Positions 26,601 through 37,773 of a DNA stretch of 64,000 nucleotides are shown here, piece by piece. The notes beneath the pieces were generated by a model, which saw only the letters and a program-made list of their open reading frames with translations, was not told the DNA's origin and made no database searches. Origin of the DNA: Enchytraeus crypticus (taxonomy: Eukaryota; Annelida; Clitellata; Enchytraeida; Enchytraeidae); contig CAJHZI010000478.1 of assembly GCA_905160935.1 (NCBI GenBank), positions 829,001 through 893,000 of the forward strand, written 5' to 3'. A program made the translations under genes and the position numbers. Position 1 is the stretch's first letter, and every line of letters starts with the position of its first letter.

Positions 26601-29600
26601 GTCTAACTAGGAAGAAAAAATAAATAAATAAAAAATTAATCTCACTCAACTTCAGAATTGTGTAAACCTTTTAGAGCAGAGATCAGCTTGGAGAATGTTG
26701 ATAGTTTTCAGCAATTCTTGTTCACTCTTAGACACTTGCTCCAATCTCTCGCTCAATTCCACAACAGTCTCCTACATTATAATCAACTTTGGCTTAACTG
26801 CCGTTCATAAAAATATCGAGCACCACACAAAATATGTTAATAAAGTAAAAACAAATATGCAGTAGCATTAACACCAATGTGATGAAACACTCTTTCACTA
26901 TTGTACAAGCACTTAATAATAAATTACTTTCTACTTGAAGTTGATTAATTCTTCAATGGCTTCAATCAGTAGACCAACTCTAAAACAGCTTAAACGTCTA
27001 TAACAAAAATAATAAAAACTCGTCCATCTCAAAACAATTGAAATCTCAAACTATGAAATACAACAGACATAAACTATAACAAACGTAGTGCATGACTTTT
27101 TAGCCGTAACTCGAAGGCAGCTTGTGCTACGAATTCAAAATTCTCTACACCTATCTATATATATAATTAGTCGAAGTTGCTAAGATGTATACTAACCCTG
27201 CTAGCATTTAGCTCAGCTTCAAGCTCAGCAATCCTGTGCTCTGTACAAAACAATACACTACAATTAACGGCTGGGAACCTGATTCTACACACCAGATTAA
27301 TTATATGTTTAACGTTAAATAAAGAGTACAAGAGCATTAACAACAAGTGGTAATCTTTTAAAAATCAAAAAATCTATTGGATAGATAAGAACTGATGGAT
27401 GGATGATTAAAGGATGGATGACTGAAGGAAGGATGATTGAAGGACGTATGATTGATTGAAAGATGGATGATTTAAGGATGGATGATTGAAGGATAAATGA
27501 AGGATGGATGATTGAAGGAAAGATGATTGAAGGGTGGATGATTGAAGGAAGGATGATTGAAAGATGATTGAAGGATGGATGATTGAAGGAAGGATGTTTG
27601 AAGGATAAATGATTGAAGGATAGATAAAGGCAGGATGACGGATGACAACTCAGCTATTCAAAAAGTGCTTCTGAAGAATCCATTACTAAATAAAATTTTC
27701 ATTGCTTCACAAATAACAATCTAAAAGTAACGTAGAATATATAAACTACTTAAAAAATTAGTTTCGGCTCTTTCCCTGGAAGGCAAGATAGACTATACTG
27801 TAGTAGCACTAAGTTAACATACCAGTGGTTTGCTGAATGCTCGACTTGTTAGAAATCTCACTCTTCAACAGATCTTCATATTTCACACGTTCTCGCCTGA
27901 TCTCTTCTTCTCTCTCATTCCATTTCGTTCTCTCTTCTTCTAACTGAATGTCTCTATCATTCACTATCTTCTTTGCGTTAGTTAGTTCCTCCTAAGTAGC
28001 AATTTCATAGAATAATTTAAAGCTGCCTTATAGCGAGTAAGAAAATGGCAGGAAGATGAAGTGTAAGTACAATTGTTATCTTTTTATTATTTTGTATCAT
28101 TTTGAAATCAATATTTTAAACAAACAACTTGCAATTTAACTGTTTTCAGGTTATTTGTAGCGTGAGGATATAGCAGCATAAGTGCAACCGAGTAATAATT
28201 ATTATTCTGTGGCATGATTCATAATTCATATGTCATGATTATAATCATGACTTTCTAGTTTTTATAGTTTATTAAAAGTCAAACATATGCAAGGAAAAAA
28301 TGTCCGCATAGCAGGAATTTGTTTACATTTTATTTAAATAGTGATGTAAACAGAACTGATGATAATTTATTTATTTTTATAGAAAAAATTAAATTAAAGA
28401 TCACATTCGAAAGTGAACTGGTAGCCAATTTCAACTTAAAAATAGCATGAGCAATAACTGCATAGCTCCTTAATCACTACTAATATAAAACAATAAAAAT
28501 TTCTTTCCAAAAGGGTGTGTACAAATGTATCTTAAACTTCATTAGTACACTTATAAGAAAAGCTAATACTAGCCATCAGATGAGCGCACTCCGAGATTCT
28601 ACTCTGAAGAGTTTGCTCCGAATCATTTAAGCGACACAACATCTCCTTTGATTCTTCTTTCACCCTTTCTAGCTCCCCCATCACTAGTTCTCTATCTCCT
28701 ATCACAGAATCTCTCTCACTAACAGCAGTGATTCTCTCTTTCTCCACTGAACTCAACTCATTCCGCAGGGACTCCATGTCACTCTTGAGTGCCTCCATGT
28801 TTTGTTTCTGCGTCTCTCGTTCAAGCCCCAACTGCTCAATGTTATAATTTAGAGCCTCAATCTCTGACTTGAGATTTTTCTGATCACTCTTCAGATTTTC
28901 TGCGTCAATAGTAAGTGATTGATTTTCACACGTGAGCAGTTCTACATTGCTCTTCAATGACTCCCTCTCGATTCCCATAGATGTCAGTTGTTGTAGCAAA
29001 TCTTCACTGGATTTTTCCAGATTCTTTACTTCATCTCTGGATTGCTTCAGTTCTAATTTCAGTGCGGCACACTCTGTCTTTACGTTGTCTAGCTCAGCAG
29101 TCAGATGGGATATTTCTGAATTCTTAGCCTGCAGACTCGTGTTTAGAGAATTAACATCTTGATCCTTGGTTAAGCTACATGTAGCCAGGTGATCATACTG
29201 AAACGTTATAAACATATTAACATTTTATTCTTATTTTATAAATAATGAAACATAACTTTTATCATTATTTTGTTCGTAACTGATGCCTTTTCAAAAGTTT
29301 TTGCAATTTGACTCTTCCTAATTGTTCTTGCAGTATTACATTTATAGATGTGATAATAAATAGAGCCATAAGCTTAACAACAAATAGAGCCATAAGATAA
29401 GCCGCAAATAGAGCCGTAAAATAAATAGAGCCAAAAGCTTAACAACAAATAGAGCCATAAGATAAGTCACAAACAGAGCCATAAAATAAATAGAGCCATA
29501 AGCTTAACAACAAATAGAGCCATAAGATAAGTCACAAATAGAGCCATAAAATAAATAGAGCCATAAGCTTAACGACAAATAGAGCCATAAGATAAGTCAC

Positions 29601-32600
29601 AAATAGAGTCATAAAATAAATAGAGCCATAAGCTTAACAACTGATTACAAGTCATATTTTTATAATCAGTTTCGCGGCATGACGGACACATCAGTGAAGG
29701 GTGAGCCCTGGGATATGAACCCAGCTCAGACTGCTCAGTAAAACTCAATGATACATTGCGTCAGCTGCAGTCACGTTCTCTCATGGAATTGTTATAATCA
29801 GAAAAAAATATTCAAAATTAATTTAAGTTTCAACTTAGTTTTAAATCAGCCTTATATTTTCATCATGATCAAACTCAGTAGTCACAAAGTAGGCTTTATC
29901 AGACAAACATTGTCAAGTCATTTGTCAGCTTAAATTTAATACAGTATTAAAAGCTTCATAACTCGTAAGATATTAAATGATGCTAGTTTAAACTATAATA
30001 TATGTGTTTGCACTTTTATACCATTAGTTATATTAATTCCATGTTTGTATCGTAATTATGCTTGAATGTTCATATATTTATATTGTATTTATTTGCGGTT
30101 GTAAGAATGTCTGATGCACTCTATTTTGATAAATATCACCTCAGTACAGATTGTCCGGATTTCCGACTCAGTCCATTTAAGAGGTCTACTTTTAGTTTGG
30201 CTCATTGCATGGGTTATAGCTGCAACTGAGGATATAACATAACATATAGGTAGTCCCCTATCTGTTATATTAGAAGTATTAATGACTGATAGATGTATAT
30301 AACCTCTTGTTTGAGATCGTTGAGTTTTTCTGACAACAGACTCTGCATAGACTCAGCCTGCTGTCTCTCCTCTTCCACTGTTTAAACATATGCACACGTT
30401 TACTAGCTCACTCATCCATTGTTTTAATTAACGTCCGTTTCTTCATCTCATAATGATGTCGCAATCATAACTTCAAATGATCAGGACATCCATAATATCC
30501 ATCATATATCAGTGATATAGCTAAATCATAAATGTTTACTAAATATTATAACATGACTTTATGGCTCATTACTCACAAAACTAATCAATGTTAATGGGAC
30601 TAGAGAGAAGTAAGAAGCTAACATCTTAGAATTCTACAAAAGTCGATCAGTACAACAACAATACGATTAGAGTGCTACTGTAATCCAAGACAACATTGAG
30701 GACGGACTACCATGACTCAACAAAATATAATAAATTCTGTAAACTCTAAGTGTTTTTCAAAGTAACTTTATTTCACCGTAATTCTATTCGGCAGAATAAT
30801 ATACTCTTTCACTATTTCTATGATTTGGAAAAATGTACTATGTAGGATGTTTAAAATACTTCAATCTCAGCTAATGTTAATTTGTCAGAACAGCAAGCAG
30901 CCATCCAATTAAGAACATAAATCTACTACATAGTAGCAAGCTTCTAACAGCATCTAGTATTAATCTAGTATTCACCAACAACATCAAACGTAACTATAAT
31001 TCTTTTGAAAGGAAGAAGTATTTATATAATTGATCGATTAACTCATTGCTTCTTTGTATATATCTAATTACTGCTATGTATGTTTCTGCTATTCTTAAAA
31101 AATTTCTGCCAAACGAAACAAACAGTAAAAATTTAGAAATTTGTACGTTTCTGAGCAAGCTTTGTTCTCTCTTCTTGGGTAGCCAGTGATAGCTGGTCAA
31201 AACTTCCCGCCAGTTCCTATACAACAATCATCAATCCAAGGTCTCTCAGCCAGTTTCAATCTGTCTCATGAATGAACTACAGTAATTTTAGACTCATTTT
31301 ATAAGCATGTAATGCAATCACTACACTGCTATACATTTACAATGAAACAACTTTCTCAGATATAAATTTAAACTATCTTACCTATCGTCTTTTTATCAAC
31401 AAACAGGCAACAATTAAAATCTTTCTTTCATTTCTCTTCAATATCTTTTTCAAATTGTTTTGAGTAAAGTAAAAAGCAAAGCTAAGGTTAACGTCAGTTT
31501 CCTCACTCGAAAGCGATGTCATTGACGAGCGAGCCCAGGATTTGAACCCTCATCAACTGATCCGCGGTCGAGTATCTTACCGACTTCACCACAGGCTCCA
31601 GCCAGTGAATCGACAGGAGTGACATCAGACGTCTGGACTTCATCTTTATCTTTTTGCCGAGGAAATTGACATAAAATATTCATTATTAAATTACTAATAA
31701 TTTTACTACATGCTTTAGACTTAAACCAGATGTACTTCAATTGCTACCATACAAAAGGGACTCAATCTCCAAAGATGATATCAACTTCATAAAGATTAGA
31801 GTAAAACACAGCACAACCTCACACTGCTTTACATGGTCCTTTTCTTTGGCTTCCAGATCGTTTCTCTCAGCATTACCTGCAACATTCAGCATCGAGGTCT
31901 TTCAATATTTCAAATATAATCAGTTTTCGTATTTATCACATAATCATACAATATTATAGCATCATATAATCATCACATAGTTTCATATTATAGGTTATAA
32001 TATGATGCTATAATTAATAGCACATGAAAAGAAAGGCAGATAATATTAATATGTGGCGGATTTATATGCCATGGATCTGCTACTAAACAGTACCTTAAGA
32101 GTGAGAGAGATACAGCACTATAGATACAGTAATTCTAAAATTCCTAACAAATAAAATTTTTCTTTATCAAGCAGTAAACTTAAGAGTGCCTCAATAACTG
32201 AGGACTTGCCCATTATTACTGTAAGTCTTACACTGATGGATGAGCTCCTCAGCTTTCACAGCAAAACCTCTCACTTCATTGAACATGTGCTGCAGAGACT
32301 TCAGTCTATACAAAATAACAGAACGACTGTAGTCAGCCTACAGAGTGCTCAGAGATATGAAAGCTTCCAATTCCTAGAACGTATCTCACATTGCCAGACT
32401 CATAAAAGATGAGCATTTACGTCTTATGAATCACATGCTTATCGCACTCAGATTCTGTTGTACAAGATGTACAACAGAAGCTTATTGGATAACAGTTTCT
32501 TTTAACGACAGTTATTTAGATAACAGTGATCACAACAGAATAACTATCATTTTGAGAAAAGCAAAACTATAAGTCGTAATTTTATGAGCAATTACTTTGT

Positions 32601-35268
32601 GCACCATTTACAGGAAACTTATAATAAATGTATAATAATTTATAATTAAATGATGAGAAGTCAAAATAAAAACAGCTGTGCAGTATTGCACAGGACTATA
32701 TAAAAGAAAAGATTTTTCCTCCAAGTTGTTCTTAATCAGTTCAATCAAAAACATGAGTGATAAAGAAGAAAATCACACAACTGTTTTGTAACTCTTTATA
32801 AACACATCTACTTGGTTAGGATATAATAATGAAATTCTAACTAAACGCTTTTGATAAAAAGCTATGCTAACACCATAGAATCCCAAACCTGACACTTAGA
32901 CTTTCATTCCCATCCAATTCTTGCTTCAACTTCATAACGATGGTTTCCTTTTCAGCCTGCAGCATGAAACATGATCATAGTAGGAATATAGAGAATAATT
33001 GGGACAGTGAAAGCATTTTAAATACACAATAAATACCTACACTATACTTAAGCATTATTAATTACAACACATGCATTTAACTCAGCAAGGTTTCTTTAAG
33101 CCTAAACAATATCTGATCATGTTAAGTTAAAGAAGATAGAGTTTCATAATAAACTGCAACCAGATTATATCAACTTTATAGAAATATATTTTGGGGAGAG
33201 GGTGTGAGATAACGGTTAGAGAATTCGCCTCAAAACTTGTTCAAGGAACAAAAAATGGATATCCGCTGGGGTCTCTGAAAGATTAGTCATATATTGGCGC
33301 TTTCCGTCAACTAGCGCTATCAACAGAAAAGCTATGATTAATTATGGAAAGCATTTATAGGCATACGCCAGAAACACGTACAACAGTCTCATAGGAAACA
33401 GTCTAGAAGTGCAGCCACCAGCCATGACACTGCGATAGAAGAGATCCTCAACGAACCACTAATGCATAGAGTTGATGATAGCAACATAGCAGGGTGGCCT
33501 GTAATGCAAATGAGTTGTGTGCCAGAACGATCAATTAACTGTCCTGTTAAATGATAAAAACAGAATTCATCATCTTATGACAAACCTGAAGACTGGTGAT
33601 CGTTTTATTCATTGATTCTTCTTTCGCGCGAGCCTCCGCTAACTGACGGTCCTGTAATAAATACAATGCATATAATTGCTTCTTTATTATATGGGTCTAA
33701 TATAGCAGTACCATCCCAAAATATGCTCCAGAAATTGCACTCACATACCTGTGCTAATTGTCAATAATAGTGTTCTTCCAAATCGAAAGTAAGACTTTGA
33801 TGATTATATTTGATAGTAAAATGAAAGTCATACATCGGATACTATAATTATATTCACTGGCCATATGTGAACCGATAGTATAAAAGAGTATTGTCAAAAT
33901 TTGGCTTATACTAGTATGCAATTTTAAGCAAAAATTAATAAATTATCAGCATAGAATTATATTGAAAAGTACTGTAGTATCAGTACTATATAAAATTTCT
34001 AACATTTGGCCGTCAACATACCTTCATTTTAAGATTGGTCTCCGTTTGTATCTTCCAGGCTCTCAGTTTATCAGTCTCACCCTGTAGCTGACTGGTTAGA
34101 GACATTGCGCTGGAGTCAAACTTTGTTCTACTGCCATTCCCCGCTCCTCCAACACTTGTTGTTGTACTTGTTGATCTGTCACTGCCCAGCTGGTTTGTGA
34201 TAAATGCTGGTCTAGCAAGAGACAGATTTGATCCTGCATTAATTCAGATATACATCGTCATATGCTGCAAGTCATTGTAGCTTTTGAACTTAATAATTTC
34301 ACACAAGAGTTAAAGAAATAGGAAATTTTACATTTAATTTTCTATTATCTTAATATTCTTTGTTAATACCATAAATAATCAATGTCACAACCGTAAATAT
34401 TATAAATAGATAAATTGTACAATAGATCACTATTAACTTTTCCAACCTCGACTCTCCACCTATGCCAAAGAACGATAAATTTGATAAATTTTCAAAGAAT
34501 GGTAAATTTGGATTACTAAGGTAGAAAAAGTTCAGTTTGAACCTTGGCTAATTCAATCTCTTTACTTAAAGTGATTATATTTAATTGTTAAACTACAACC
34601 TCACCAGATTAAAGCAAAAGCCATTAACTTCCTGTTAATATCAAAATGATTTGACAAATCTGCCAAATTAACAAAGTAAAATTTAAAAATTTTCCCAATA
34701 ATTATTATTACAGAAAGTAATAAATTTAATGCCTCTAAGAAATATGAGGAGGTACAACTCTGTAGGCCTATTGCATAAAAAGTGGCATATTTCAGCTAGA
34801 TCGGCATGTTGTGAGCATACATAATAGCAGACAGAAGTAAAATATTGCAAAACATAGCTTAAACAATATTTTCCGTTCTAAATTTAGAAAAAAATTATCA
34901 GATAAACCAAGTCTTGCTGTACAGTTGGAAGCAATCACTGTTGAACTGATACCCTCTGATGCTATACTACTAGCATTTCCATCTCTGAGATGCTTTGCAA
35001 AATCTATCCTGCTTCCATCAAATCCTGTTGCGCCTTCTTTGTTAGAATTGCCACCATCCTCACCTGAAGAGTAGCATAATACAATATCTGTTTGTATCAC
35101 AACTAAGTGGAGACATTAACTAGATAGGTTACAAATCTCCTCATTGCAGGTCCAGTAAATGTGTTGCTGCATGTATTCTGTACTATTTGAAACCAAATTA
35201 AACTCTCTATCTTTAGTACCATCATCTAAAAGGATGTTATGATTTGCAAAATATTATTACAGTTGTAC

Positions 35269-35309
<41 letters not shown>

Positions 35310-35329
35310 TCTTTTCTATATATAAATAA

Positions 35330-35369
<40 letters not shown>

Positions 35370-36097
35370 CAGATCATTTTTAACTCATAACAATTTATTT
35401 CAGAAAATTTTTATATTTTTCTCACAACACTTTATCTCAGAACAATTTATGTATTAAGATTTCATTTGCTGAGGAAACTTACCGCTTACAGAAATTTAAT
35501 ACCTCCATATCTTGAAAGTTACTATATATTGCTTTACATAACATTGTAAATTTAGGAAAAAGTAGATGAATATTTACTGTGACCAATAGCAGCAGGTTGT
35601 GATATTGTTCTTGCACTGTATGCAGATTGGCTAGTGTGACTAGTAACAGCTGTAGAGGTGATTCCTGATTGCACACCAGAAACAGACGAAGTTGTGTTCA
35701 GACAGCGAGGCATTAACCCAAAGGATGATACTTCCTGCGTTTTCGATACACCGTTTTGATTGCTTTTGCTTTGTATGATATTATCCTGACAGTTGATACC
35801 ATTCGTAGAATTGCTAAGAATCCCACGTCCATGATTAGCATTACCTAGGCCACCCGGGGTTAGAATATTGATGCCTTTGATGCCATAACCCTGGCTACCA
35901 TTGCCTTGTATGCCATTACCTTGATTACCACTCTCTTGAATACTGTTACTCTGGGTACGATCACCAGGGAAATTGTTGCCATGACAACTATTAACTTGGT
36001 AGCTTCTAGCCTGCCTGGTGTTGTTTACACCTAGACTCAGCCCAGGAAAAGCTGGTAAACTAGGATTTGGTCTACGCAGTTCAATGTCTCTACTCAT
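14663..36097 (-). CDS. SYCP1: Synaptonemal complex protein 1 (27 coding exons)
   Basis: SYCP1 forms the transverse filaments that zip homologous chromosomes together in meiosis. Exons, in gene order: 36097-35578, 35063-34908, 34233-34022, 33651-33586, 32956-32889, 32305-32232, 31876-31833, 31216-31147, 30377-30304, 29197-28538, 27991-27823, 27240-27197, 26771-26668, 25758-25704, 25436-25367, 24755-24682, 24189-24004, 22616-22547, 21423-21395, 21009-20824, 20568-20499, 20092-20019, 19597-19394, 18024-17734, 17419-17269, 16418-16303, 14869-14663. They sum to 4044 nt including the stop, and every phase agrees. Residues 1-270 are low-complexity, rich in Asn, Gly, Gln and Ser. The segment ETDKLRAWKIQTETNLKMK starts the coiled coil and resembles the vertebrate EAEKIKKWK region, followed by AEKETIVMKLKQELDGNESL. 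Coiled coil runs to about residue 1093. The tail has LKTPQKTP and STPRRAEV-type motifs and a basic stretch, as in SYCP1. At 1347 aa it is longer than the vertebrate protein (about 980). Identity rests on my recollection of the family; no search was run. Confidence 0.88.
14870..15250. repeat. CAAT-rich repeats in the last SYCP1 intron
   Basis: A 36-bp unit (AATCAATCAATCAATAAGTG plus AATAAATAATCACCTA) is present three times at 14870-14975, then degenerate CAAT tetramers. Confidence 0.85.
15360..15490 (+). mobile_element. SINE family 1 copy, 5' end altered
   Basis: GGGGTTCAAATCCTAGGCTA, ATCGCTTTCGAGTGAGGAAA and CTGACGTTAACCTTAGC match family 1; only the tRNA-like head differs. Confidence 0.75.
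16425..16700. repeat. (CAAT)n-rich array beside a SYCP1 exon
   Basis: TCAATCAATCAATCAG variants begin 7 bp from the exon acceptor at 16418, so on the gene strand this is a TTGA-rich tract just upstream of the splice site. Confidence 0.85.
16965..17140 (-). mobile_element. LINE 3' end, family C, minus strand
   Basis: An ATC run, then CTTAAATCCCAGTTTAACCA and GGGTCGGGATACGAATAGAC; reversed it encodes a [17 protein letters not shown]-like end followed by a GAT-rich tail. Confidence 0.7.
18068..18655. repeat. 29-bp minisatellite, about 20 copies, SYCP1 intron
   Basis: The unit TAACATGGATCTGTTAAAAA plus ATCTATCAA is very uniform in the middle and diverges at both ends. It begins about 45 bp from the exon at 18024. 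Confidence 0.95.
18787..18900 (+). mobile_element. tRNA-like SINE relative
   Basis: GAGCTGGTAGCATGTTGGTA resembles an A-box region and CAGGGTTCAAATCC a B box, followed by GATGTTAAAC...TTAGCTTT as in family 1. Confidence 0.55.
19235..19360 (+). mobile_element. LINE 3'-end fragment, family A
   Basis: AGAGTGGAGGCATTATATAC, TATGGACCTGCCAGTG and CTAAGAGAGAG match the copies at 3257-3514 and 50845-51040. It lies a few tens of bases from a SYCP1 exon. Confidence 0.65.
19635..19705 (-). mobile_element. LINE tail fragment, family C
   Basis: CATCATCATCTTCCCTTGAA and AGGGTCGGGATAGGAATAGA identify it. Confidence 0.65.
20764..20866 (-). repeat. Tandem duplication of the end of a SYCP1 exon
   Basis: A segment of about 45 bases (GTTGCTAGCAGCTTGTGCAG and onward to GCTGAGCAT) occurs at 20773-20815 and again within the exon at 20830-20872. 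The downstream copy lacks a donor, so the authentic splice donor is that of the first copy (GTAAGA, at 20823). Confidence 0.85.
22300..22510. repeat. Old dispersed repeat
   Basis: GGTAATTTCTGAGGTGTTTC, CCAAAGCCTTCCTCAGTTAT and a following TTGTCTC...ACCAC segment share the GAGGTnnTTTCCC...CCTCAGTT pattern with the pair at 36375-36565 and 55440-55700. Confidence 0.4.
23460..23615 (+). mobile_element. LINE fragment, family C
   Basis: AAGGACATGAAAAATAGGGG followed by ATTGACGGCTGAT matches the family C sequence at 23770-23875, then diverges into unique sequence. Confidence 0.5.
23765..23878 (+). mobile_element. LINE 3' end, family C
   Basis: Encodes RGLTDDMLWDREDWRKTIRI and PTLVKL before a stop, then a GATGATGAT tail. 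This is the typical end of a non-LTR retrotransposon ORF, with the 5' part missing. Confidence 0.72.
25900..26035 (+). mobile_element. SINE family 1 copy
   Basis: AGTGGCGACGTCGGTAAGAT, ACTCGACCGCGGATCAG, GGGTTCAAATCCTGGGCT and the GAGTGAGCAAACTGAAGTTA end are all present. Confidence 0.8.
26393..26580 (+). mobile_element. SINE-like repeat, family 3
   Basis: Shares GGGGAGGAGATACGGTGTAA / TGGCTAGAGA, AATGGATATCC, GGTTAATCGAGTATA and AACAGCAAAGACATGAT with 33190-33350. The A-box-like start (GTGTAATGGCTAGAG) suggests a pol III origin; the B box is degraded. Confidence 0.55.
27380..27640. repeat. GGATGATTGAA tandem repeat
   Basis: Irregular 11-13-bp units (GGATGATTGAAGGA, with ATAAATGA variants), some 20 in all, in a SYCP1 intron. 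Confidence 0.88.
29350..29645. repeat. 65-bp higher-order repeat
   Basis: Each unit has three AAATAGAGCCATAA submotifs separated by GCTTAACAAC, GATAAGTCAC and AATA spacers; a little over four units. Confidence 0.92.
31465..31615 (-). mobile_element. SINE family 1 copy, minus strand
   Basis: AAGCTAAGGTTAACGTCAGT, GCGAGCCCAGGATTTGAACC and ATCCGCGGTCGAGTATCTTA are the reverse complement of the family consensus. Confidence 0.82.
33190..33360 (+). mobile_element. SINE-like repeat, family 3
   Basis: GGGGAGAGGGTGTGAGATAA, CGGTTAGAGAATTCGCCTCA and AATGGATATCCGCTGGGGTC match the order of motifs at 26393-26580. Confidence 0.55.
35272..35366. repeat. Two (TA)n microsatellites
   Basis: TA runs at about 35272-35303 and 35332-35366 separated by a short AT-rich spacer. 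Confidence 0.9.
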
Positions 36098-36128
36098 ACT
36101 GGTACAATTAGTTTGGACTCCCTAATTT
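36098..36128 (-). other. Probable 5' untranslated part of SYCP1 exon, with upstream 3' splice site
   Basis: Read on the minus strand, a T-rich tract ending in AAAACAG stands just before 36128, followed by 31 bases and the ATG at 36097. This looks like a 3' splice site, so an untranslated first exon probably lies further right, between here and the foldback element at 38853. I could not place that exon or the promoter. Confidence 0.45.
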
Positions 36129-36369
36129 CTGTTTTAAAATAAAATCTCAAATATAATTATACAATATTTAGATAATTCATAACTTATTAATTGCATCCTG
36201 AGTCCTTTATATGATAGCAGAATGATACTTCAATGACACCAAATAATTAAACTATTCCTGAGTATAACTGTCACTTAAGGAGTTAAACATGTACATACTA
36301 TATAATGAAATAATCATCTGTAAAGATATTTAGGCCTATCACCTTTTAATCTCTTTCTCCCTATCTACT

Positions 36370-36570
36370 TTTCAGCCAAGTAGCAGGTCCAAGGTAGGGC
36401 CTACATATTCATATTCAGAGTTAACTTACATACTTTATGTAGCCTATAGCTTGGGAAACAAATATGGTTTCTGAGGTGGTTTCCCCAATTTTTGTTAATC
36501 ACCTCTTATGACAAGTGCAGTATAAACAATTGGTCTATTCTTCAGTGTCCCAGATACAACAGATTCTGTC
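36370..36570 (+). repeat. Dispersed repeat, partner at 55440-55700
   Basis: The two copies share GCAGGTCnAAGGTA, TAGCCTATAGCTTG, CTGAGGTGGTTTnCCC, CCTCTTATGAC and CTATTCTTCAGTG in the same order and orientation. Confidence 0.65.
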
Positions 36571-37773
36571 ATTTTTAACCATTAGGTAGTTTAGTCAATC
36601 ATCAATGTTATCATCTCTGAAAATGACTGAGATCACTTTACCCTCAGGTCAGTTCTAATGGGTATTGATTCACACCCCAGGAACAGCATTTCATGACGTT
36701 ATCTCTAGCACACCTACACGTTGAGCTATATTTAATTAAACATTAGAATTCCCAAAAATCTCAGTGTCTGCGTGCATTGATATTATACATATATAGGCCA
36801 TTAATTAATGTCAAGCAATGTCACTAAGTTTTAGATGGCTGTTCCTGATGTCCTAGGATCAATTCCCAGTAGGGCCTAAAATCGATCAGATAGTAAAATT
36901 TGGGACATATACAGGACTGGCAACAAGGATGATGGATAATGCACTAAACTGCCTAACAGTTACGGCCTACACATGTGACATTAAAATTAATAGATACAAT
37001 TAGTTCATCACATTGATGATTGTATAGTTTTTAACTTTTAACTATAGAATTCAAATTTATGTAGAGATACTGCCATTGAAAAGCCAAATCAAAAGTAGCC
37101 AAGTTTGCAAAAATATAGTTTAATTAATATTATTAACCGTATCATAATATATTTGCAAATGACAACCTCGTTTGACATAGGCAGTAGAGACCTTAAATAT
37201 AATTCTCAGATCATTAAACTCCAATCATCCATTTCCCATTAACAATACATGATTAGGCCTAATATAGTCTTCCTTCAATTTAATTTACAAAATACATATC
37301 TTATTATGTAGCATAAATATGATAGACTCGTAAATTTGTAATTTAGGCTAATTTCACTGCAAATGTTTCAAAACCAGTATTTAAAACAACGTATAATTTT
37401 GTATAATTTTTTACTTTTAAAATTTTCAATATTTCTTCTGCAGACAAACACCCCTATTATCGTCGCTCATTAGCGACAGCTCTTTCTCAAAAAAAATTTT
37501 AATATCAGATGCTTAGAGTAAATATACACTAGAGACAAGGTCCTATACTAAACGTCCTATTGGCTGCGAAGCCGTTCAGCCTACTATTTGAATCTATCCC
37601 CTACATTTTCGAAAAATATGAATTTGAATTTCAGTTGCAATAAACTATATTATATTTAATTAAGAAAATGTTATATAATATTATTTTGTTTGCTAAATAT
37701 ATTTTTCGCTATATTACGGTTTAAACTTAATTAGAGTATAAATTTTAAAAAAATAAATATTTTAAATCATGAT
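36570..37773. other. Intergenic upstream of SYCP1
   Basis: A possible family 2 SINE remnant lies at 36815-36990 (GGATCAATTCCCAGTAGGGC, GGGACATATACAGGACTGGC, ACATGTGACATTAAAA). Otherwise I see nothing coding; the SYCP1 promoter may be here. Confidence 0.45.

Noticed and set aside
14663-36097. Generic myosin-like, CLIP or golgin coiled-coil protein
   Set aside because: The KLRAWKIQTE start of the coil, the following exons and the TP-rich basic tail follow SYCP1 order; no motor, CAP-Gly or GRIP domain is present.
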